DNA of 39,463 bases from Rathayibacter sp. VKM Ac-2754 (lineage in GTDB: Bacteria > Actinomycetota > Actinomycetes > Actinomycetales > Microbacteriaceae): positions 1-39,463 of the forward strand of contig NZ_WUCC01000017.1 of assembly GCF_009807095.1 (NCBI RefSeq). The letters run 5' to 3'. The position numbers and the translations under genes were made by a program. How positions within the stretch are numbered: the first letter of the stretch is position 1; each line of letters starts with the position of its first letter. Under the pieces are notes generated by a model. That model ran no database searches and was not told where the DNA came from. It saw only the letters and a program-made list of their open reading frames with translations. Shown one piece after another: positions 7,268 through 14,843 of the stretch.

Positions 7268-8173
7268 ATGCGTCTCCCCCTGTCCCCCTCACCGCGCCGC
7301 TCCGGGAGTCGCCGCCTGCGCGCCCTCGCGACCGGCGCCGCCATCGCCCTCGCCGCGGCACTGGTCCCCACCGGTGCCGCGTCCGCCGCGACCCCGACCC
7401 TCTCGCTGCTGAGCCTCGGCGACTCCATCACCCAGGCGTACGGCACCTGCGGCCGCTTCGCCGACTGCCCGCGCAACAACTGGTCGACCGGCACCAACGC
7501 GACCGTGAACTCCTTCGCATCGCGCCTGCGCACCGCGAACCCCGGCACCACGGTCACCACCGCCAACTTCGCGCAGACCGGCAGCCTCGTCGCCGGGGTC
7601 CCGGCCCGCATCGACGCCGCCGTCGCCGCAGGAGTCCGCCCCGACGTCGTCACCCTCCTGATCGGAGGCAACGACCTCTGCGCCGCCGACAACCCCGTCG
7701 CCGCCGACGGCTACACGATGACCCCCGCAGCCGCCTTCGACACCGGTGCGACCGCTGCGATCACCAAGATCCGCAGCACCTGGCCGAACGCCAAGATCGT
7801 GCTCTCCTCGATGCCGAACGTCGCCGCGGAGTGGGCCGTCGTCAAGGGCGGCATCGGATCCGTGGTCTGGGCCTCGGGCAACCTCTGCCGCACGACCCGC
7901 GGAGTGAACGCCACCGGCGGCCGCCTCAGCACCGCCGCGGCCGCCGCTTCGGCCACTGCCGCGAAGACCCGCACCACGCAGTACAACAGCGCGCTGCAGA
8001 AGGCCTGCGCCACCGCCGGCACGCTCTGCGACTACGACGGAGGCGCGCTCACCGCGACTCCGGTCACGAAGGCCCTGATCGGCACCGTCGACTACTTCCA
8101 CCCCAGCATCGCCGGGCAGGCCAAGATCGCCTCGGTGCAGTGGAGCGCATCGAACTTCGCCACGACCCGCTGA
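7268..8173 (+). CDS. secreted SGNH/GDSL hydrolase
   Basis: A 301-residue exported esterase-like enzyme. Residues 1-40 form a long Sec-type signal peptide (arginine-rich start, hydrophobic core L-A-T-G-A-A-I-A-L-A-A-A-L, cleavage after A-S-A). Block I is S-L-G-D-S-I-T-Q with nucleophile Ser53. Block III is L-I-G-G-N-D. Block V is D-Y-F-H-P-S with Asp275 and His278. The gap between these blocks contains several cysteines that may form disulfides, as in secreted actinomycete SGNH lipases and esterases. Substrate (lipid, acetylated polysaccharide or other ester) cannot be told. TAGCGT at 7213-7218 is a plausible -10 and gives a leader of about 45 bases. ATG 7268 is chosen as the start because the signal peptide begins there. 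Confidence 0.85.
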   Translation: MRLPLSPSPRRSGSRRLRALATGAAIALAAALVPTGAASAATPTLSLLSLGDSITQAYGTCGRFADCPRNNWSTGTNATVNSFASRLRTANPGTTVTTANFAQTGSLVAGVPARIDAAVAAGVRPDVVTLLIGGNDLCAADNPVAADGYTMTPAAAFDTGATAAITKIRSTWPNAKIVLSSMPNVAAEWAVVKGGIGSVVWASGNLCRTTRGVNATGGRLSTAAAAASATAAKTRTTQYNSALQKACATAGTLCDYDGGALTATPVTKALIGTVDYFHPSIAGQAKIASVQWSASNFATTR

Positions 8174-8207
8174 GCGACGGACCGCCGGCGGGTCGGCTGT
8201 CCCCGGG

Positions 8208-8591
8208 TCAGGCGTCCTGAGGACGCTCGCCCTCCCGTCGGCGCCGCTGCTCCTCGGCGAGCCGCGCGTAGTGCGCCTCCTCGCGCTCGAGGTCGGCGAG
8301 CTGCTCCTCGGTGCTCTTGGGAGCCGGCCGCATCACGATCGTCGGCGGCGGGGTCTTCGATCGCCGCACCCGCGTCGTCCGCCCGCCGGGCACGAAGGAG
8401 GCGCCGTCGCCCTTCTTCCAGTCGTGGCCGAGGACGAACCACAGCGTCACGCCGATCAGCGGGATGAACACGATCAGCAGGATCCAGACGATCTTCGGCA
8501 GATTCCGGACCACGTTGTCCGGCTGACGCACGACATCCACCAGCGCCAGCACCATCAGCACGACGGTCAGCAGCGAGAACAGGAAACCCAT
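8208..8591 (-). CDS. PLDc_N-domain membrane protein
   Basis: 127 residues with the PLDc_N architecture. One membrane helix spans about 2-20 (F-L-F-S-L-L-T-V-V-L-M-V-L-A-L-V). After the polar loop R-Q-P-D-N-V-V-R-N-L-P comes a second helix around 34-54 (W-I-L-L-I-V-F-I-P-L-I-G-V-T-L-W-F), then the conserved G-H-D-W. The charged C-terminal half (E-E-Q-L-A-D-L-E-R-E-E-A-H-Y-A-R-L-A-E-E) is likely a cytoplasmic coiled coil. Family function is unknown despite the name. TACCCT (8599-8604) lies seven bases before ATG 8591, suggesting a leaderless promoter of its own although the MazG-like gene ends only 28 bases upstream. Confidence 0.82.
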   Translation of the reverse strand: MGFLFSLLTVVLMVLALVDVVRQPDNVVRNLPKIVWILLIVFIPLIGVTLWFVLGHDWKKGDGASFVPGGRTTRVRRSKTPPPTIVMRPAPKSTEEQLADLEREEAHYARLAEEQRRRREGERPQDA

Positions 8592-8619
8592 GCGTTCGAG
8601 GGTACGGCGCTGAGCGACC

Positions 8620-8955
8620 TCACAGGGCCGACTCGTGCCCCGGACGCGTCGAGCGGTCGACCCGCATCACGACTCCGTCCGAGAAAGCGCCCCGCTCGAG
8701 CGCCTTCCTCCTCCGTGCGTCCTCGACCGCTTCCCACCGGACCTCGAGCTGAGCGGCCAGCGCGTGAAGCACCTCGAGCACATCGGCGATCTCCTCCTGA
8801 GACGGTCCGGCGACCACCTCGGCGCATTCCTCCTCGAGCTTCGCGAGCAACCACGGGAGGCGCTCCGCGGCCGGGACACGGCGGAAGCCCGCCGTGACTC
8901 CGAGCCTGTCGAGGACCTCCGGGATGCGGTCCCGCACGAGCTTCTCGCGAGTCAC
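8620..8955 (-). CDS. MazG-like nucleotide pyrophosphohydrolase
   Basis: A 111-residue all-alpha protein of the MazG/phosphoribosyl-ATP pyrophosphohydrolase-like superfamily, expected to hydrolyse a nucleoside triphosphate to the monophosphate with Mg2+. It opens with K-L-V-R-D-R-I-P, the signature of the short subgroup. It then has the metal-binding L-E-E-E-C-A-E and, one helix later, E-E-I-A-D-V-L-E. It ends with a conserved R-K-A-L-E-R-G-A-F region. The GTG start at 8955 overlaps the stop of the glycosyltransferase gene as GTGA (8955-8952), so it is coupled to that operon. A longer frame upstream is out of step with the glycosyltransferase gene and is rejected. A house-cleaning or nucleotide-sugar-related role is inference from context. 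Confidence 0.8.
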   Translation of the reverse strand: MTREKLVRDRIPEVLDRLGVTAGFRRVPAAERLPWLLAKLEEECAEVVAGPSQEEIADVLEVLHALAAQLEVRWEAVEDARRRKALERGAFSDGVVMRVDRSTRPGHESAL

Positions 8956-10073
8956 GAGAGCGCCGCGACGAGATCGACCGGACTCGCCACGCCGTCCGCG
9001 GAGGCGGTACCAGCGCTGCGCAGGCCGTCGACGGCCTCGCGGACGTCGCCCCAGGAGGGCCTCTGCCCCGTCCGGTCGACGGAGGGACCCCACTCCGAGC
9101 CCTTCCGCGTCGGGGAGTGCAGCACTGCACCCCACCCGAGGCTCCGGGCCCGCTCACCGTTGGAGAGCCTCTCCGGGTTGAGTCCCGGGAGAACGACCGC
9201 GGGGAGGGTCGAGGCCAGGCAGGTCGTCGTGATCCCGTGGCCGCCGTGATGCACGACGGCGCGGAGTGAGGGGCCCAGCCCCTCGAGATCCCAGAACGAG
9301 GCCACCCGGACACCGATCGGCGGGTCGCCGATCTCCGACACCAGCGCTGGGTCGCCGGTGGCGATGTAGATCGTGCCCGGCCAGTTGCCGAAAGCAGCGA
9401 CGAAGTCTCCGTCGATCCGCCCCACCGTCCGATAGAAGAGGAGGTCGTCGCCTCCCGACGAGGAGCAGACGCTCGTGAGCGCTCCGGTGTACACGATATC
9501 GAGGCCGTCGGTCCGCTCCGGGAGGGGATCCCACTCCGGTGAGCTGGGGACGGCGATACGGCCGAGACCGAACAGCTCGCGCACGTCCTCGCCGACGAGG
9601 GGAAGTCCGCGCCGGCGCAGCTCGTCGTTCACGCTGAGAGCCGGAGTCGTCCAGATGTCGGCGAGAGGAGTGTCGGGGAATCGGTAGTCGGGCAGTTGAT
9701 TGTCCTGACAGAGCGTGACGATCGGGATCCGGAGCTCACTGCAGCTGATGAGCATGGACAGTCGATTGTCGTTGACGACTCGATCGGGACCCACCTCCTC
9801 CAGGACGGACCGATCGAACTCGAGCGCACTGGAGAGGAAGGACGGATCGGCCCAGTTCGTCCACGGATCGGACGCATCCGCGGCAGGGGGGTACCTGATC
9901 TCCGCATCGAGGCCGGCGTCCGCTGCGAGCCGGGAGTGGAGCAGCACGTCATGCCCGAGGAGAGTGCAGTGCCAGCCCGCATCCCGGAAGGCCCTCCCGA
10001 TCGCCAGCAGCCTCGTGATGTGGCCGTTGCCGCGGCCCCAGGACACGAGCAGCAGTCTGGACTGCCTCAGCAC
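8952..10073 (-). CDS. GT-B fold glycosyltransferase (GT1/MGT-like)
   Basis: A 373-residue enzyme with two Rossmann-like halves. The N-terminus has the acceptor-side signature W-G-R-G-N-G-H-I-T-R-L-L-A-I-G-R-A-F. The C-terminal donor site reads V-V-H-H-G-G-H-G-I-T-T-T-C-L-A-S, then L-P-A-V-V-L-P and N-G-E-R-A-R-S-L-G-W-G. These are features of GT1/GT28-type transferases that use NDP-sugars on small-molecule or lipid acceptors. The GTG start at 10073 overlaps the end of the HIT gene by seven bases, and the stop overlaps the MazG-like start. All four leftward genes therefore form a tightly coupled operon. A/T-ending codons are more frequent than in the flanking genes. Donor and acceptor are unknown. 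Confidence 0.8.
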   Translation of the reverse strand: MLRQSRLLLVSWGRGNGHITRLLAIGRAFRDAGWHCTLLGHDVLLHSRLAADAGLDAEIRYPPAADASDPWTNWADPSFLSSALEFDRSVLEEVGPDRVVNDNRLSMLISCSELRIPIVTLCQDNQLPDYRFPDTPLADIWTTPALSVNDELRRRGLPLVGEDVRELFGLGRIAVPSSPEWDPLPERTDGLDIVYTGALTSVCSSSGGDDLLFYRTVGRIDGDFVAAFGNWPGTIYIATGDPALVSEIGDPPIGVRVASFWDLEGLGPSLRAVVHHGGHGITTTCLASTLPAVVLPGLNPERLSNGERARSLGWGAVLHSPTRKGSEWGPSVDRTGQRPSWGDVREAVDGLRSAGTASADGVASPVDLVAALS

Positions 10074-10720
10074 GACGTCGCGATCGTCAGACCGTCCACG
10101 AGTTCGAGGACGATCTCATGGGATCGGGGGGCGGCTTCTGCCGCATCTGAGTTCGAGAGAACGGTCTCCCAGTCCGCGAGTTCGGGAGTCGACCTCGCCT
10201 CGGCGATCACCGTCCGGAGATAGTGAGGCGGAAGGGAATGACTCACCGGGTAGAAGACGAGAGGGGCGGAGCCGCCACCCACCACGGCGTATCCATCGGC
10301 CTGGGACCCGAGGTCGATGACGTCCGTCCAAGACGAGAGGACGACCGACTGCCCGAGTGCGGCCAGCGTCCGGAGATCGAGCGCACCGGGAATGAGGTGC
10401 ACGTGCATGTGGTGGCACATCCTCTCGCCGGGTCGGCTGCGGAGGCAGTGCCCCGTCCGACCGTGCTCGAAGAGCACGACGTCTCCGAAGGCGCTCCGGA
10501 TCCTCGTGCTCAGAGCCTCTACGAGCAGATCGAGTGTCGCGGCCGATTCGACCCCGATGTAAGCAGCCGATGGGTGGTGCTCGGTGGTGTAGACGAGCAG
10601 ATGTCCGGGGCTCAGCGGAGCCGGATCGGAGCAGACGGCGAGCCCCCGGCTCTCCCACACCTTTCGAGGATTGCTTCGGCAGAAGACGCACTCCGGGTCT
10701 GCGAGCACCGACACTGTCAC
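10067..10720 (-). CDS. HIT-superfamily protein with C-terminal extension
   Basis: 217 residues. The first 115 carry HIT-family marks: C-V-F-C near the N-terminus (zinc-type pair), S-P-G-H-L-L-V-Y-T-T-E-H-H, and the histidine triad in C-H-H-M-H-V-H-L-I-P. HIT proteins are nucleotidyl hydrolases or transferases acting on a nucleotidyl phosphate through a histidine intermediate. The remaining roughly 100 residues (from about D-V-I-D-L-G) do not match anything I know. GTG 10720 overlaps the stop of the aminotransferase gene as GTGA, with GGAAGGA about eight bases upstream. In an operon with a glycosyltransferase it may activate a sugar or nucleotide precursor. Scavenging of a nucleotide by-product is an equally open possibility. 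Confidence 0.75.
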   Translation of the reverse strand: MTVSVLADPECVFCRSNPRKVWESRGLAVCSDPAPLSPGHLLVYTTEHHPSAAYIGVESAATLDLLVEALSTRIRSAFGDVVLFEHGRTGHCLRSRPGERMCHHMHVHLIPGALDLRTLAALGQSVVLSSWTDVIDLGSQADGYAVVGGGSAPLVFYPVSHSLPPHYLRTVIAEARSTPELADWETVLSNSDAAEAAPRSHEIVLELVDGLTIATSC

Positions 10721-11871
10721 GACATCCTTCCTGCAACGCTGGCACTCAGCTCGCGGATCGCCGCGATCGTCGCGTCCAGCTCGGATCGGGTGGTTCGTGA
10801 GCCGAGACTGACCCGGACCGTTCCCCCGGCGCTCGACCCGATCGTCCGGTGAGCAAGAGGGGCGCAGTGCAACCCTGAGCGAACGAGGATGTCGAAGCGT
10901 TCCTCGAGGACTGCCGCTGCACTGCTGGGCTTCATCCCGTCGATGGTGAAGGACACGACTCCCACCGTCGGCGATCGCCGTCCGACTTCGACCGGTCGCA
11001 CTCCTTCCGAATCCCGCAGCTTCTGAGCGAAGTACTCCCGCAGCGCACCGTGGTGGACGGACCGATGTTCGATCTCGGCCTGGTCGAGCTCAGCCAGCGC
11101 TGCACCGAGACCGGCGATCCCTACACCGTTCAGGGTCCCCGCTTCCTGCGACCAGGGCAGCCAGCTCGGATGCTCGGGATTCTCGGAACGCCCGCCCGAG
11201 CCGCCTCTCACGAGGGGCGGCAACGAGACACCCTCGCCGATGACGGCGCCGCCGACACCCTGCGGGCCGCCTAGGCCCTTATGGCCGGCGAAGACCACGA
11301 CATCGGCGACGGCAGCATCGATGGGCAGATGGCCGAAGGCCTGGGCCGCATCCAGCGCGAGGAAGACCCCGTACTCCCGACACAGCGCAGAGATCTCGGT
11401 CACAGGGAGGACCTCTCCCGACACGTTCGATGCCCAGGTCATGAGGACGCCGGCCGTGTCTCCTCGCCGGAGCGCCCGTTCGAAGAGGTCGAGATCGACC
11501 GGACCGTCAGATGAGGAGGGAATCACCTCGTGCGTGATCCTCCCGGCCGCCTCCAGCGCAGCCAGGGGACGAGTCACGGAGTTGTGCTCGAACGCCGAGG
11601 TGAGGACCCTGCCGCCGATGAGCCCGAGATGGTTCGCGACGGAATTGAGGGACATCGTCGCGTTCAAGGAGAACGTCACTCGGTCCGGCTGACGACAGCC
11701 GACGAGGTTCGCGAGAGAGGTGCGGGTCGCCCAGACCTGCTCCTCGGCCCACGACGCGAGGCGATGCCCTGCCCTCCCGGGACTCGTGCCGCTCTCGAGG
11801 AAGCGCTCCATCGCCTCAGCGATGCTCGGGCTCTTCGGATAGGACGTGGCCGCCGAGTCGAGGTAGATCAT
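10717..11871 (-). CDS. class V aminotransferase / cysteine desulfurase-like enzyme
   Basis: A 384-residue fold-type I PLP enzyme. It begins I-Y-L-D-S-A-A-T-S-Y-P-K, as NifS/SufS/Csd-like proteins do. The PLP lysine is in F-A-G-H-K-G-L-G-G-P-Q-G-V-G, and the PLP-ring aspartate and glutamine are in L-D-A-A-Q-A-F-G-H. A cysteine in R-S-G-L-H-C-A-P-L-A-H stands where desulfurases carry their persulfide cysteine. It may supply sulfur or selenium, or may be a lyase or aminotransferase recruited to a biosynthetic pathway. No Fe-S or tRNA-thiolation partners are nearby. ATG 11871 is preferred to GTG 11880 because AAGGAG lies eight bases before the ATG and only one before the GTG. It is the first enzyme of the leftward operon. 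Confidence 0.8.
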   Translation of the reverse strand: MIYLDSAATSYPKSPSIAEAMERFLESGTSPGRAGHRLASWAEEQVWATRTSLANLVGCRQPDRVTFSLNATMSLNSVANHLGLIGGRVLTSAFEHNSVTRPLAALEAAGRITHEVIPSSSDGPVDLDLFERALRRGDTAGVLMTWASNVSGEVLPVTEISALCREYGVFLALDAAQAFGHLPIDAAVADVVVFAGHKGLGGPQGVGGAVIGEGVSLPPLVRGGSGGRSENPEHPSWLPWSQEAGTLNGVGIAGLGAALAELDQAEIEHRSVHHGALREYFAQKLRDSEGVRPVEVGRRSPTVGVVSFTIDGMKPSSAAAVLEERFDILVRSGLHCAPLAHRTIGSSAGGTVRVSLGSRTTRSELDATIAAIRELSASVAGRMS

Positions 11872-11888
11872 GGTCGACACTCCTTCAT
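11868..11888 (-). CDS. candidate 6-residue mini-ORF before the aminotransferase
   Basis: ATG 11888 opens a six-codon frame encoding MKECRP. Its TGA overlaps the aminotransferase start (ATGA, 11871-11868), and the aminotransferase ribosome binding site AAGGAG lies inside it. GGAG stands about ten bases upstream. TAGGTT on the minus strand near 11920-11925 could be the -10, which would make this nearly the start of the transcript. The same frame extends upstream to ATG 11969 (33 residues) if transcription begins earlier. It may be only a translational-coupling leader. Confidence 0.25.
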   Translation of the reverse strand: MKECRP

Positions 11889-12300
11889 GTCCAGGTTCTC
11901 CGGTGCGCTTTCCTGCGAGAACCTACGCCGACGAAGGCGGCCGACCGGCGCAGGCGCGAGATGCAGCATCGCCCAGAGGGCGCCGGACGACACGGTGTCG
12001 TCCTGGCGCGAATCGCGCCTTCGACTCCTGATCGGTGCGGGGGCTGCGGGCGGTCCGCGCCGTTCTGCGGCCGGCGGGAGCGCCCCGCCGAAGCCGAGCA
12101 CCTGTGCAGCTGGGTCGGACCGCTGCCGCCGGGCAGCCCAGGCCGGGCGCGAGTGCGGTGGCCGCTAACGTCTACTCCCGAGCCGGCGGGTCCGTGTCTC
12201 GCGAGCGGGCGAATCCCCGCGCGGCGATCGATCACGACCCGTCGTCGTGCATCCCTCGGGACTCGCCCAGGGGATCCCCCCCTCGTTCGAAGGAGAGCAG
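11889..12300. other. divergent intergenic/leader region of the biosynthetic block
   Basis: 412 bp between two divergent operons, with no convincing gene on either strand. On the plus strand TAACGT (12166-12171) is the best -10 candidate and gives a GC-rich leader of about 120 bases before the mini-ORF at 12301. The leader contains several G/C runs that could fold, for example around 12205-12222 and 12257-12281. A fragment at 12227-12244 resembles the left arm of the 1799 dyad (GATCGATC, then ACGACCCGTC) with a deletion. On the minus strand TAGGTT near 11920-11925 could serve the aminotransferase operon. Confidence 0.45.
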
Positions 12301-12354
12301 ATGGTCGGCAGCGCAACGCCCCTCGTCCCCGATCGGAGCGGCCGAGACCGATGA
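12301..12354 (+). CDS. 17-residue mini-ORF coupled to the glycosyltransferase
   Basis: ATG 12301 follows an excellent ribosome binding site, AAGGAG at 12289-12294, six bases away. It encodes MVGSATPLVPDRSGRDR, and its TGA overlaps the glycosyltransferase start (ATGA, 12351-12354). The glycosyltransferase itself has no separate strong ribosome binding site, so ribosomes probably arrive by translating this frame. The peptide has no cysteine, signal sequence or resemblance to anything I know. It could be a coupling leader, an attenuation peptide or a very short precursor peptide. Translation is well supported; function is not. Confidence 0.5.
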   Translation: MVGSATPLVPDRSGRDR

Positions 12355-13628
12355 CGGACGCACGATCGACGGTCACCGACGCGCCTCCGGACGTCTCCGT
12401 GATCATCCCGACGTTCGAGCGGGAGGACGAGCTCGAGCAGACCCTCGCCAGCCTCACCGAGCAGACGACATCGATGAGGTTCGAGATCGTCGTCGCGGAT
12501 GACGGGTCCGCAGGTGACACCGTGGCAGTGGTCCGAGGTTTCGAGTCGAGACTCGACCTCGTCTACACGAGGCAGAAGGACACCGGTTTCCGGCTCAGCG
12601 CAGCGAGGAACCTGGGCGCACGCGCCTCTCGCGGACGGACACTGATCTTCCTCGACTGCGGGACGCTCGCGGGACCGTCCCTCGTGGAGTCGCACGGGAG
12701 ACGAGTCGAGGCCGGGCGACGTGCCACGACCGGCCCCACCTTCGGCTGGGATCTGTCGGGTGCGGACGCCGTTCGCTTCCGGGAGATCGTCAGGGGCTCG
12801 GGCTGGCAGGAGCGGCACGAGCAGATGTCCGATCACCCGCTCCACCGCGACTACCGATCGGAGAAGTGGCTCGATGTCTTCGAGCGCCGAGTCCCCCTGG
12901 CGCTTCCCTGGAGGTTCTTCTGGGGTCGGAACATCGGAGTGGCCCGCTCCGACTACGACGCAGCCGGTGGGTTCGACGAGCGCTTCGCCAGCTACGGGGT
13001 CGAGGACGTCGAGTTCGGGTACCGCCTGCAGCGCCGAGGAGTGGAGCTCGGCTGGTCCGAGGACGCATGGGCGGTGGAGCTGCCGAGCATCTCGGAGGAC
13101 GCAGCGGCGCAGGCCGAGCAGAACCGCGCGAATCTCGCTCGATGGGCGGATCGCTGCACCGACCTGCAGATCGAGTTCTTCGTGTGCAACCGTCCGCTGC
13201 CGCAGCTCGAACAGCCCGAGTGGGAGCGAATCGAGCGCTGGTCGGCATCGGCGACGAACAGTCGCGACGATCTCGACGTCCTCCTCCGCGCCTCACGGAC
13301 GAGCGACTCGATGCTCTTCGTCGGGTCGATGGTGGGCGCGCCGCACTCCCGATCGGTCGTCACCCTCGGGCCCGGGTTCCCGATCGGGACTCTGAGCTGG
13401 GCGGACTGCCTGGAACGATCGACGCAGGAACCGGTCGATGTCAACGCGATCGGGATCCGCGCAGGGTTCGCCGACCGGTCGTTCGACACGGTCTACATCA
13501 GCGACGCGATGGCCCCGTTGGCAGCCACGTGGGGCGAGCACCTCCTCCGGACGGCACGCCGATGCGGACGCGGCGTTCAGCTCGGGCGTGCCTTCTCCGC
13601 CGCTCTGAGCGAATCGGGTGTCGTCTGA
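12351..13628 (+). CDS. GT-A glycosyltransferase (GT2 with GT7C-like motif)
   Basis: 425 residues. The N-terminal GT2 core begins V-S-V-I-I-P-T-F-E-R and has V-V-A-D-D-G-S. At the metal-binding DxD position it reads F-L-D-C-G-T, so the second aspartate is missing. The following segment F-F-W-G-R-N-I-G-V, then G-G-F-D-E and G-V-E-D-V-E-F-G-Y-R, is the galactosyltransferase-type GT7C motif that supplies the W-G-x-N and E-D residues. After about residue 270 comes a roughly 150-residue domain that I do not recognise. ATG 12351 overlaps the mini-ORF stop. Codon use is more A/T- and AGG-rich than in the housekeeping flanks. It is probably co-transcribed with the MFS exporter. Sugar and acceptor are unknown. 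Confidence 0.8.
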   Translation: MTDARSTVTDAPPDVSVIIPTFEREDELEQTLASLTEQTTSMRFEIVVADDGSAGDTVAVVRGFESRLDLVYTRQKDTGFRLSAARNLGARASRGRTLIFLDCGTLAGPSLVESHGRRVEAGRRATTGPTFGWDLSGADAVRFREIVRGSGWQERHEQMSDHPLHRDYRSEKWLDVFERRVPLALPWRFFWGRNIGVARSDYDAAGGFDERFASYGVEDVEFGYRLQRRGVELGWSEDAWAVELPSISEDAAAQAEQNRANLARWADRCTDLQIEFFVCNRPLPQLEQPEWERIERWSASATNSRDDLDVLLRASRTSDSMLFVGSMVGAPHSRSVVTLGPGFPIGTLSWADCLERSTQEPVDVNAIGIRAGFADRSFDTVYISDAMAPLAATWGEHLLRTARRCGRGVQLGRAFSAALSESGVV

Positions 13629-14794
13629 GGAGCCGGTCGAGCGCTGGACGGCGCCTGCCTCGCTCGGTCACCGGCGCGCTCGCGAGCAACGCGGTCTTCG
13701 GTGGGATCACCGCTGTCGGTCTGCCCGTCGCTCTCGACGCTGCCGGACTCTCGAAGGCCCAGATCGCCGTGTTCTTCGTGGTCAACGCCGGTCTTGCAGT
13801 CGCCTACAACACCGTCCTCGTTCCTCGCATCCGGGTGGCCGGGTATCCGAGACTCGCGCTTCTCGTGACGACGACCGCGGTGCCGGTCGGGGTCCTTTTC
13901 GTGCGGTTCAGCTCTGGCAGCGTCGGGATGCTCTACCTCGGAGGGGCGCTGATGCTGTTCGTCAGCACCGTCGTCCCCCAGCTCTTCGGTCGCGTCGCCT
14001 CGCAGAACGCCGGCCACGCGCAGGAGTGGATGGTCGCCCGATTGCGGACGGTTCTCATCTCCGGATACATCCTCGGGCTGGTCCTCTACTCGATGCTCGC
14101 GCAACTGGGCGTCGATCCGCTCGTGGCGGCGGCAGGTGCGGCAGGACTGACGATCGTCTGCACGGCCGGGCGCTCGTTCGCTCGTCGACTTCCCGTGCCG
14201 GATCGCCGTCCCGATGCCGCTGCCGCTGCCGGGGGCGATCCGCCTCCCCGGCGTCTGCTCTTCGTTCTCGCGCTGGCCCTGGTCGCTCTCCTCAAGTCGG
14301 TGGACACGCTGCGCGCGATCTACCTGCCGCTGTTCGCGGTCTCCTCCGGTGTTCCTCCCGCGCTGGTGTCACCGGTGTTCCTGGCCTCGGCGGTGCTCGA
14401 GCTCGCTGCGCTGCCCGCGCTCACGCGACTCAGCACTGCTCGCGGCAGCGCGTTCACTCTCGGGATCGTCTCACTGGCCGCGATCGTCACCTTCGCGATC
14501 CTCGTCGGCGACCAGTCCTACGGGGCACTGGTGCTGTCGCAAGCCGTCTACGCGGTCGTGGGCGCCGGTTTCCAGAGCATCGGAATCCTCCTGCTCGAGA
14601 GGACGAGCAACGGCGGTCCGGGCGCGGGGGCCAGCGCCTACACCGCGGTCACGCAGGTCGGGACGGTGCTGGGCGCGCTCCTGCCGCTCGCGGTGTCCGG
14701 GTACGATCCGCAGATCTTCCTGATCGCGGTCCTCCTATCCGCCGCGTCCGTGATGCTCGCGGTGGCCCTTCGGGTGAATGGCGGGCGGCTGTGA
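13562..14794 (+). CDS. MFS transporter, probable exporter
   Basis: About 410 residues with about 12 hydrophobic segments and a central cytoplasmic loop near residue 210 (R-R-L-P-V-P-D-R-R-P-D-A-A). The order and spacing resemble DHA1/sugar-efflux-type MFS proteins. The start is uncertain: ATG 13562 lies inside the end of the glycosyltransferase gene (67-base overlap) and gives an arginine-rich N-terminus before the first helix at V-T-G-A-L-A-S-N-A-V-F-G-G. No other ATG or GTG in frame comes early enough to keep helix 1. As the last gene of the rightward operon it is a natural candidate to export the product of the block. That role is inference. Confidence 0.75.
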   Translation: MRTRRSARACLLRRSERIGCRLRSRSSAGRRLPRSVTGALASNAVFGGITAVGLPVALDAAGLSKAQIAVFFVVNAGLAVAYNTVLVPRIRVAGYPRLALLVTTTAVPVGVLFVRFSSGSVGMLYLGGALMLFVSTVVPQLFGRVASQNAGHAQEWMVARLRTVLISGYILGLVLYSMLAQLGVDPLVAAAGAAGLTIVCTAGRSFARRLPVPDRRPDAAAAAGGDPPPRRLLFVLALALVALLKSVDTLRAIYLPLFAVSSGVPPALVSPVFLASAVLELAALPALTRLSTARGSAFTLGIVSLAAIVTFAILVGDQSYGALVLSQAVYAVVGAGFQSIGILLLERTSNGGPGAGASAYTAVTQVGTVLGALLPLAVSGYDPQIFLIAVLLSAASVMLAVALRVNGGRL

Positions 14795-14843
14795 CCTTGC
14801 TCGTCCGGGCAAGCGCAGGAGCGGTTCGTGACACGATCGGACG

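Noticed and set aside
11889-11969. 33-residue extension of the MKECRP frame as a precursor peptide
   Set aside because: No ribosome binding site before ATG 11969, arginine-rich content, and the likely -10 for this operon lies inside it, so it may not be transcribed.
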